This document shows, one piece after another, positions 1 through 4,831 of a stretch of 6,527 bases of DNA (the first letter of the stretch is position 1; every line of letters begins with the position of its first letter). The translations under genes and the position numbers were made by a program. Source of the stretch: an uncultured Clostridia bacterium (GTDB taxonomy: Bacteria > Bacillota > Clostridia > Lachnospirales > Lachnospiraceae); contig CAMODY010000098.1 of assembly GCA_946611595.1 (NCBI GenBank), positions 1-6,527 of the forward strand, read 5' to 3'. The notes under the pieces were generated by a model that saw nothing but the letters and a program-made list of their open reading frames with translations, did not search any database and was not told the DNA's origin.

Positions 1-96
1 GCAGTCCCTAAAAAAGAAGCGGAAGTTAATAAAATTGTAACAATATCGCCTAAAAAGATCATTGAATTCAACAAAGAGCCGATCTTGCTCGCCTAA
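1..96 (+). CDS. C-terminal tail of an upstream protein, possibly PRC-barrel-like (partial, 5' end outside window)
   Basis: Frame 1 is open from the first base to a TAA at 94-96 and gives 31 residues, while the other two forward frames stop early. The residues near the end, TISPKKIIEFNKEPILLA, alternate hydrophobic and charged positions. They loosely resemble the last strands of PRC-barrel proteins (pattern I..x.I..x...-ILV). This is a weak family guess from memory, and too little is present to assign a function. In many Firmicutes the gene before ireB is alaS, but this tail does not look like an AlaS C-terminus to me. The 188-nt gap to ireB and a good promoter in it suggest that this gene belongs to a different transcription unit. 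Confidence 0.4.
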   Translation, partial: AVPKKEAEVNKIVTISPKKIIEFNKEPILLA

Positions 97-171
97 GTAT
101 TGCAGTGGAAGATTTTCCTTTAAATACTGGTGATGTAAACAACAATAAGATTTTCGCTTTTTAAAAGAAAG

Positions 172-203
172 CACTTGCCAAGTGATGGGAACTTGTGTAA
201 TAT
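172..203 (+). promoter_or_regulatory. Vegetative promoter for ireB-ruvX with a palindrome over the -35 box
   Basis: TTGCCA at 175-180 and TAATAT at 198-203 are separated by exactly 17 nt, a close fit to a sigma-A (SigA/RpoD) promoter. Transcription would start near 210, giving a leader of about 75 nt before ireB. The -35 box lies inside a 13-nt palindrome, CACTTG-C-CAAGTG (172-184). Such a palindrome could be an operator for a dimeric repressor, but no regulator can be named. The promoter call is sequence-based inference. The rest of the 97-284 gap is AT-rich and shows no gene. Confidence 0.6.
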
Positions 204-284
204 AAGTATAGAATATTACGAAAATGTTACAAAAGTTTTTCTTTTAATAAGTTTCAGGGCGTTGGTCCCAGGTTCGGAGGAACA

Positions 285-548
285 ATGAGAGAAGAATTAT
301 ATTACACACAGCATTACAAAATTCCAAAAGAAGCGATCCCGACAGTACCGGAAGTATTTGAGCGGGTTTATGATGCGCTTTCGGAAAAAGGCTATGATCC
401 GGTCAATCAGATCGTTGGATATATTATGTCCGGAGATCCGACTTATATCACAAGCCACAATAACGCGCGTGGTATCATCGCTAAAGTTGAGCGCGATGAA
501 CTGATTGAGGAAGCAATCAGATATTATATTGATAACAAGCTCAAATAG
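285..548 (+). CDS. ireB: IreB/ReoM family regulatory phosphoprotein (UPF0297, DUF965)
   Basis: The 87-residue protein matches the IreB/YrzL/ReoM family in length and in its core: EKGYDPVNQIVGYIMSGDP at about 34-52, then YITSHNNAR (54-62) and ERDELIEE (69-76). Members are small cytoplasmic dimers phosphorylated by the PASTA-domain Ser/Thr kinase (IreK/PrkA). In Listeria and enterococci they govern envelope stress and cephalosporin tolerance, in Listeria through ClpCP turnover of MurA. Phosphorylation in those species is on N-terminal threonines near residue 7. Here the only threonine in the first 19 residues is T8, followed by QHY, so it is the likely acceptor (inference). A GGAGG at 276-280, 4 nt before the ATG, fixes the start. 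The SD core sits in the loop of a small GTTC/GAAC hairpin (272-283). The gene is first in a run with ruvX 10 nt downstream. Confidence 0.95.
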   Translation: MREELYYTQHYKIPKEAIPTVPEVFERVYDALSEKGYDPVNQIVGYIMSGDPTYITSHNNARGIIAKVERDELIEEAIRYYIDNKLK

Positions 549-576
549 GAGACCCTGTATGAAGATCATGGGTCTT
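547..576 (+). promoter_or_regulatory. RBS and start-codon hairpin of ruvX
   Basis: The AGGAGA Shine-Dalgarno (547-552) overlaps the ireB stop codon and points to the ATG at 559 as the ruvX start. AGACCC (550-555) pairs perfectly with GGGTCT (570-575), extendable by a G-U pair (549/576). This encloses the start codon in a 14-nt loop and ties up half of the SD. Ribosomes finishing ireB would open the stem, a layout that suits translational coupling. The function is inferred; the pairing is visible in the sequence. Confidence 0.45.
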
Positions 577-990
577 GACTATGGCTCTAAGACAGTGGGC
601 GTCGCAATCTCCGACGACCTTCTTATCACTGCACAGCCTGTTGAAACCATCGGGCGAAATTCCGAGAATAAATTAAGAAGAACATTAGCAAGGATCGAAG
701 AACTGATCCTTGCTAATCATGTGGAAAAAATTGTTTTAGGTCTTCCTTTGCTGCCGGATGGAAGCGAAGGGGAGAGGGCAGAGAAAACCCTGGAATTTAA
801 ATCCATGCTTGCAAAACGCACCGGTTTAGAAGTAATATTGGTTGACGAACGCTTTACAACTGATGCTTCTAATGAAGAACTGAAAGAAATGGGAGTTAAG
901 AAAGAAGACCGCAAAGCTGTAATTGATCAGCTGGCAGCCTGTCATATCTTAGAACAGTATCTTCATGATATGACTCAAAATGAGCAATAA
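559..990 (+). CDS. ruvX: Putative pre-16S rRNA nuclease / Holliday junction resolvase-like RuvX (YqgF)
   Basis: The 143-residue protein has the RNase H-like fold signatures of YqgF/RuvX: MGLDYGSKTVGVAISD (4-19, with acidic D7), the nucleotide-facing loop GLPLLPDGSEGERAE (61-75), the VDERFTT strand (95-101) and IDQLAACHILEQYL (122-135, with D123). D7, E97 and D123 fit the three metal-binding acidic positions of the fold. The family was named as a Holliday junction resolvase, but E. coli YqgF is needed to trim the 5' end of pre-16S rRNA. The reading frame is open further upstream to a TTG at 505, but that would overlap ireB by 44 nt and lacks an SD. The ATG at 559 with AGGAGA is preferred; an ATG at 568 would remove the first three residues. 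A striking perfect hairpin lies within the gene at 684-717. Confidence 0.95.
   Translation: MKIMGLDYGSKTVGVAISDDLLITAQPVETIGRNSENKLRRTLARIEELILANHVEKIVLGLPLLPDGSEGERAEKTLEFKSMLAKRTGLEVILVDERFTTDASNEELKEMGVKKEDRKAVIDQLAACHILEQYLHDMTQNEQ
684..717 (+). repeat. 13-bp perfect inverted repeat inside ruvX
   Basis: ATTAGCAAGGATC (684-696) and GATCCTTGCTAAT (705-717) are exact reverse complements around the 8-nt loop GAAGAACT. The repeat encodes part of the helix LARIEELILAN in RuvX (about residues 43-53). No T-run follows the second arm, so it is not an ordinary intrinsic terminator. Its role is unknown. Confidence 0.85.
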
Positions 991-1031
991 ACGCTTAAAA
1001 TAAAGTGGCAAGATAAAATAAGGACAAAAGA

Positions 1032-1048
1032 TTCAGCTTAGGGCTGAA
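1032..1048 (+). other. Small hairpin in the ruvX-DUF1292 gap
   Basis: TTCAGC (1032-1037) pairs with GCTGAA (1043-1048) around the loop TTAGG. It lies between a TAAGGA SD-like stretch (1018-1023) and the DUF1292 ATG at 1067, which has no SD at the usual distance. Folding would bring the two only about 17 nt closer, so a role in initiation is speculative. The stem is short and could be chance. Confidence 0.3.
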
Positions 1049-1066
1049 CACAGAATAAACAAAACC

Positions 1067-1327
1067 ATGGAAGATAATAAAATCGTATTAACTGATGAAG
1101 ACGGAACAAAGGAAGAGTTTTATGTCGTTGAAGAGACTAAGATCAATGATGTAAATTATCTTTTGGTTTGTGAGAGCTTAGATGAAGAAACCGAAGCTTT
1201 CATTTTAAAAGACACATCATCTGCGGAAGATGAAGAAGCCGTCTATGAATTTGTTGAAGACGACACAGAACTCGAAGCTGTAGCAGATATTTTTGCAGAA
1301 CTTTTAGAAGACGAGGATTTAATCTGA
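1067..1327 (+). CDS. DUF1292 family acidic protein (YrzB-like)
   Basis: The 86-residue protein has the DUF1292 pattern: an N-terminal KIVLTDEDGTKEEFYVVEE block (5-23), then INDVNYLLVCE (26-36), AFILKD (44-49) and a long acidic C-terminal half ending EDEDLI. It is strongly acidic with very few basic residues, has no signal peptide or membrane segment, and is presumably cytoplasmic. The biochemical role of this family is unknown to me. The support for co-function is positional: in Bacillus the yrzB gene also follows the ruvX homologue yrrK. The family usually starts just before this KIV block, so the ATG at 1067 is credible even though the preceding bases (ACAAAACC) give no recognisable SD. A 76-nt gap separates it from ruvX and a 190-nt gap from rnj. 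Confidence 0.88.
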   Translation: MEDNKIVLTDEDGTKEEFYVVEETKINDVNYLLVCESLDEETEAFILKDTSSAEDEEAVYEFVEDDTELEAVADIFAELLEDEDLI

Positions 1328-1401
1328 TTCATTTTGGATGTGGCACCGGCGAACAGGACCGCACCGTGATTATAAAAAGGCTTGGACCTAAACAACGAGA
1401 C

Positions 1402-1444
1402 AGAAGACGAGAGCCGCACGAAAGCAGTGCGTCTTTCTTGCGTG
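1402..1444 (+). promoter_or_regulatory. rnj leader with mutually exclusive hairpins
   Basis: The 190-nt gap before rnj contains three competing pairings in about 40 nt. Hairpin A is CGCAC (1415-1419) with GTGCG (1427-1431). Hairpin B is CGCA+GAAAG (1415-1424, one mismatch) with CTTTC+TGCG (1433-1442). Pairing C is AGAAGACG (1402-1409) with CGTCTTTCT (1430-1438, one bulged T). A and B share the same 5' arm, so they cannot coexist. The T-rich stretch after A (TCTTTCTT) is terminator-like but broken by C. The gap shows no supported gene, and an attenuator or processing site is inferred. Confidence 0.4.
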
Positions 1445-1479
1445 TTTATTTGGGCGAGATTCCCGCTTCTCTTTTGTTG

Positions 1480-1488
1480 TGTTTATAA
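1480..1488 (+). promoter_or_regulatory. Possible extended -10 promoter ahead of rnj
   Basis: TGT directly followed by TTATAA (1483-1488) forms an extended -10 element about 30 nt upstream of the rnj ATG. The matching -35 position (TTCCCG, 1460-1465) is poor. If used, it would give rnj a short transcript that bypasses the hairpin leader at 1402-1444. This is a weak call. Confidence 0.25.
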
Positions 1489-1517
1489 GTCTGGCCGGAG
1501 AAATATATTGGAGGAAT

Positions 1518-3437
1518 ATGGCAAAGAAAAAACAAACACAGCAGCCGGAAAATCAGACCGGCAGCAAGAAACAAAATACAGCCAGTAGCAGTAAAAATAA
1601 TTCCGGAAGCAAGGCAAAGAAGCAGGCTGCGGATGTAAAAAGCAGCGCCAAGAAAAACACTGCAAAAAAAGCTGCCGCGAAATCAGCAGCGAAAGAAACT
1701 GCAAAATCTGCCGCGAAAGCATCGGCGAAAGTTACTGCAAAAACCAGTTCAAAGAAAACAAAGTCGAATAAAGCGAAGAAAACGCCGGACTCTCTTAAGA
1801 TCATTCCGCTTGGCGGCCTTGAGCAGATTGGTATGAACATGACCGCCATTGAATATAATGGCAACATTATCGTGATTGACTGCGGTATGGCTTTTGCAGA
1901 CGATACGCTGCTTGGAATCGATCTGATCATTCCGGATATTACCTACTTAAAACAGAACAAATCTAAAGTGAAGGCTTTCCTGATCACGCATGGTCATGAG
2001 GATCATATCGGAGCGATCCCGTATATCTTCAAAGAAATCAACGCGCCGATCTATGGAACCAGACTTTCCCTTGCGTTGATCGAGAGAAAACTCGAAGAGC
2101 ATGGGCTGAAAGATTCTGTAAAACTCAAAGAAGTCGTGTATGGTCATAAATTCTATATCCATGATTTTAAAGTGGAATTTATCCGTACCAACCACAGTAT
2201 TTCCGATGCGGCAGCGATTGCGATCCGTACGCCTGCAGGACTGATCCTGCACACAGGTGACTTTAAAGTTGACTACACGCCGGTTTATGGAGATGCGATC
2301 AACTTAGCCCGCATGGCTGAACTTGGGCAAAAAGGCGTGCTTGCTGTTTTCAGCGATTCAACGAATGCACCGCGTAAGGGCTACACCATGAGTGAAGCAA
2401 CGGTCGGAAAGACTTTTGACACCATGTTTGCGCAGCATCAAAAAGAGCGTATTATTGTCGCAACCTTTGCATCAAACGTTGACCGCGTGCAGCAGGTCAT
2501 CAATACAGCGTATAAGTATAAGAGAAAAGTAGTCTTGGAAGGTCGTTCCATGGTGAATATCATTGAGACGGCAACGGAGCTTGGCTATATCAAGATGCCG
2601 AAGAACACTTTGATCACGGTGGATGAGATTGGTAATTATCCTGACCATAAGATTGTGATCATCACGACGGGAAGCCAGGGTGAAAGCATGGCAGCCCTTT
2701 CCCGTATGGCAGCGAACAGTCATAAAAAGATCAATATCAAGAGTAATGACGTGATCATCTTCTCATCCAATCCGATTCCGGGAAATGAGAAGGCGGTATC
2801 TAATGTTATGAACGAACTTTCGGCGATGGGCGCTGAAGTCATTTTTGAGCAGGCCCATGTATCGGGCCACGCATGCCAGGAGGAATTAAAACTTCTTTAT
2901 GCACTCTTAAAACCGAAATATGTGGTTCCGGTACATGGAGAGTTCCGCCACAGAGAAGCGAATGCACAGCTTGCCTATGAGATGGGATACGATGACAAGC
3001 ATGTCTTTATGATCGAGACCGGAGATGTCCTTGAACTCAGCGAAAAGAAGGGTAAAGTTGTCGATCATGTACAGGCAGGCGGCATCTATGTTGACAACTC
3101 CGGCGTGGAAGATGTCGGACGTACGATCTTAGAAGACAGAAAGGACCTTTCAGAGCGCGGTGTCCTGATCGTAACCGTCTGCATTAACACGACAGAACGC
3201 TATGTTGTATCGGGCCCTGAGGTCTTTACGAGAGGCTGGGTTTACGATGGCGAAAGCGAAAAACTTATTGAAGAACTAAGGGAAATCATATATAATGCTC
3301 TAATCGACTATCTTGCTGGAAACCACTATAATAGAGGTAAAGCAAAGATGATAATCGGTGATGGGGTCCGAAGGTATATTAGAAGCAAAAACAACAAAGG
3401 CCCGATGATCTTACCTTTTATTCTGGAAATGGAATAG
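1518..3437 (+). CDS. rnj: Ribonuclease J with a basic N-terminal extension
   Basis: This 639-residue metallo-beta-lactamase/beta-CASP nuclease has both 5'-3' exonuclease and endonuclease activity in the family and is central to mRNA decay and rRNA maturation in Firmicutes. The core begins near residue 91 with LKIIPLGGLEQIG. Zinc ligands are visible: HGHEDH (158-163), H226 in TNHS, D248 in HTGD and H473 in PVHGE. Beta-CASP landmarks are SDSTNA (279-284), FASN (317-320), EGRSM (341-345), TTGSQGE (383-389) and VSGHA (448-452). The C-terminal domain continues to the natural end at ILEME. Residues 1-90 are a Lys/Ala/Ser-rich tail absent from Bacillus RNase J1/J2, which are about 555 residues long. 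GGAGG (1510-1514) lies only 3 nt before ATG 1518; an in-frame GTG at 1479 lacks an SD. The next gene is 25 nt downstream. Confidence 0.96.
   Translation: MAKKKQTQQPENQTGSKKQNTASSSKNNSGSKAKKQAADVKSSAKKNTAKKAAAKSAAKETAKSAAKASAKVTAKTSSKKTKSNKAKKTPDSLKIIPLGGLEQIGMNMTAIEYNGNIIVIDCGMAFADDTLLGIDLIIPDITYLKQNKSKVKAFLITHGHEDHIGAIPYIFKEINAPIYGTRLSLALIERKLEEHGLKDSVKLKEVVYGHKFYIHDFKVEFIRTNHSISDAAAIAIRTPAGLILHTGDFKVDYTPVYGDAINLARMAELGQKGVLAVFSDSTNAPRKGYTMSEATVGKTFDTMFAQHQKERIIVATFASNVDRVQQVINTAYKYKRKVVLEGRSMVNIIETATELGYIKMPKNTLITVDEIGNYPDHKIVIITTGSQGESMAALSRMAANSHKKINIKSNDVIIFSSNPIPGNEKAVSNVMNELSAMGAEVIFEQAHVSGHACQEELKLLYALLKPKYVVPVHGEFRHREANAQLAYEMGYDDKHVFMIETGDVLELSEKKGKVVDHVQAGGIYVDNSGVEDVGRTILEDRKDLSERGVLIVTVCINTTERYVVSGPEVFTRGWVYDGESEKLIEELREIIYNALIDYLAGNHYNRGKAKMIIGDGVRRYIRSKNNKGPMILPFILEME
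1611..1781 (+). repeat. Lys/Ala-rich degenerate repeat region in the rnj N-terminus
   Basis: Codons 32-88 of rnj encode loose repeats of the form (A/S)AK(x)(T/S)AK, for example KSAAKETAKSAAKASAKVTA (55-74). The DNA repeats GC(A/G)AAA and GCCGCGAAA units imperfectly. The region resembles the tails of histone H1-like bacterial proteins and is predicted to be disordered and RNA- or DNA-binding. Copy number could vary among strains by slippage (inference). Confidence 0.7.
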
Positions 3438-3462
3438 GACCTTACAACAGGAGTGAATTTTT

Positions 3463-4026
3463 ATGGCGACAGAACCTAGAAAAACAGATCGCAGAAGCAC
3501 CGGAATGCGCAGCCGGAGCAATATAAATAGAGAACCAGCAGCTTCTTCAGGAACGATCCGAAACAATTTAGAGCGTTATCGTTCTGATAATGTATCTGCC
3601 GTTAAAGCCAGACAGGCTTCAAAAAGACCGGAAAGTCAGATTCGCAGAGCAAATCAGAAGGCCCAGAAAAAGCAACGCACAAAGAAACTGATCATCAGAC
3701 TCGCGGTTACTTTATTTGTTGTTCTGATCTGCGTTGCATGTTTCCTCTTTACCTACAGAGTTTTCTATGATACTCCGCTGAATGAAGAGGATACGACGAA
3801 GGTGGAATTTACGATTACCGATCCTGAGATTTCGGATGAGGAGATTGCAAAGCAGTTAGTAGATCTTGGCGTCATCAACGATGCAAGACTTTATAAACTG
3901 CGCACCTATATTTATGATGCGAACTACATTCCGGGAACTTATAAACTCAGCCCGTCTTATTCAACAGAAAAGATCATTAACATCCTTTCCGGATATGACT
4001 ATTCTGACGGTATGATGGAAGAGTAA
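3463..4026 (+). CDS. MltG-like membrane protein lacking the transglycosylase catalytic domain
   Basis: The 187-residue protein has three parts. Residues 1-75 form a highly basic, Ser/Arg/Lys-rich cytoplasmic tail. A hydrophobic segment at about 76-99 is a single membrane anchor. An extracellular part of about 88 residues follows. That part carries FTITDPEISDEEIAKQLVDL (116-135) and IPGTYKLSPSYSTEKIINIL (156-175), the pattern of the small LysM-like N-terminal domain of YceG/MltG. The C-terminal catalytic domain, with its essential glutamate, is absent. No frameshift is obvious, and the stop is followed by an intergenic hairpin. AGGAG (3449-3453), 9 nt upstream, supports the ATG. Position fits Bacillus yrrL (mltG), just before yrrM. 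Peptidoglycan cleavage is therefore unlikely; a structural or regulatory envelope role is inferred. Confidence 0.78.
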   Translation: MATEPRKTDRRSTGMRSRSNINREPAASSGTIRNNLERYRSDNVSAVKARQASKRPESQIRRANQKAQKKQRTKKLIIRLAVTLFVVLICVACFLFTYRVFYDTPLNEEDTTKVEFTITDPEISDEEIAKQLVDLGVINDARLYKLRTYIYDANYIPGTYKLSPSYSTEKIINILSGYDYSDGMMEE

Positions 4027-4055
4027 ATAAGAATAAAAAAGAATATGAAATGACC

Positions 4056-4090
4056 GATAGGATTGTTCAAAGCAACAATCCTATCTTATT
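4056..4090 (+). terminator. Intercistronic hairpin, weak intrinsic terminator candidate
   Basis: GATAGGATTGTT (4056-4067) and AACAATCCTATC (4074-4085) form a perfect 12-bp stem with loop CAAAGC, followed by TTATT. The A-rich stretch upstream and the short broken T-run are terminator-like, but the stem is AT-rich and only four T's follow. It could end part of the rnj-mltG-like transcripts or mark a processing or stability site before trmR. Confidence 0.5.
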
Positions 4091-4106
4091 AAGAAAGTAA
4101 AAGCAT

Positions 4107-4778
4107 ATGATCGTAGATGAAAATATTACAAGCTATCTGCATTCTTTAGAAACGGATAATGAACCGTTTCTGGAAGAACTGCGTTTATATGCTGCGGAAC
4201 ATGATGTCCCGATCATACGCAGGGAAATGGAAAGTTTTCTTTGCGTGTTAATGCAGATGACAAAGGCGGAAAGAGTTCTTGAGATTGGAACGGGGATTGC
4301 TTATTCTGCATCTTTTATGGCAAGACATTCAGAAAGTTTAAAGCGGATTGATACGATTGAAAATTATCCGCCAAGGATCGAAAAGGCAAAAGAGACGATT
4401 CAAAATTATCAGGAATTAAAAAGCGCGGAGCAAGCTGAAATTCATATGATCGAAGGTGATGCTGCTAAAGAGATCAAGGCGCTTGAAGAGCCTTACGATA
4501 TGATCTTTCTAGACGGTCCGAAAGCGCAGTATCTTTCAATGCTTCCGGATCTGCTTAGAGTTTTAAAGGCGGGTGGTATTTTGCTTGCAGATAATGTGCT
4601 TCAGGACGGGGAACTTGTAAGGTCCCGTTATGTAACACAAAGACGTGACCGAACGATCCACGAGCGCATGAGGGATTTTGTATATGAAGTAAAACATCAT
4701 CCGCAGCTTACGACAAGTGTGATCACGATCGGGGACGGAGTGACGCTGAGCTATAAGAAGGCGGCGGATGAAAACTGA
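4107..4778 (+). CDS. trmR: tRNA 5-hydroxyuridine methyltransferase TrmR (SAM-dependent O-methyltransferase family 3)
   Basis: The 223-residue protein is a class I SAM methyltransferase of the COMT-like family. Motif I is VLEIGTGIAYSASFMA (57-72), the acidic residue closing strand 2 is in IDTIE (81-85), GDAA lies at 118-121, FLDGPKAQY at 134-142 and LADNVL at 160-165. D136, D162 and N163 fit the metal-binding triad. The C-terminal segment HPQLTTSVITIGDGVTLSYK (198-217) parallels the end of Bacillus YrrM/TrmR, which methylates 5-hydroxyuridine at tRNA position 34 to 5-methoxyuridine. The adjacent U32 gene, expected to make that hydroxyuridine, strengthens this over a generic catechol O-methyltransferase. 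The start at 4107 has only a weak SD (AAGAAAG, 4091-4097). An 80-nt gap with a hairpin precedes it, and trhP follows after 53 nt. Confidence 0.8.
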   Translation: MIVDENITSYLHSLETDNEPFLEELRLYAAEHDVPIIRREMESFLCVLMQMTKAERVLEIGTGIAYSASFMARHSESLKRIDTIENYPPRIEKAKETIQNYQELKSAEQAEIHMIEGDAAKEIKALEEPYDMIFLDGPKAQYLSMLPDLLRVLKAGGILLADNVLQDGELVRSRYVTQRRDRTIHERMRDFVYEVKHHPQLTTSVITIGDGVTLSYKKAADEN

Positions 4779-4831
4779 TCACGCATGATGCGGATATAAA
4801 TAAAGATTAATAATCAGAGATAGGACTAAGT

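Noticed and set aside
96..128. Two-tier hairpin (AGTATT/AATACT around GGAA/TTCC) just after the first stop codon
   Set aside because: It is AT-rich with unpaired internal bases and is followed by GGTGATG rather than a T-run, so a terminator cannot be supported.
1327..1488. Open frame after DUF1292, with an Arg-rich middle
   Set aside because: It has no ATG and no SD, begins inside DUF1292 in another frame, and matches no family I recognise. The region is better read as an RNA leader.
1328..1517. Possible remnant of a Fur-family gene, which I recall lying before rnj in some related genomes
   Set aside because: None of the three forward frames shows Fur helix-turn-helix or metal-ligand motifs, so there is no sequence support for a remnant.
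2234..2251. 7-bp perfect hairpin TGCAGGA/TCCTGCA inside rnj
   Set aside because: A stem of this length with a short loop is expected a few times by chance in this much sequence, and it lies in conserved coding sequence.
4782..4792. Palindrome CGCATGATGCG between trmR and trhP
   Set aside because: It is short, it cannot fold well as RNA with a 1-nt centre, and no promoter is visible around it.
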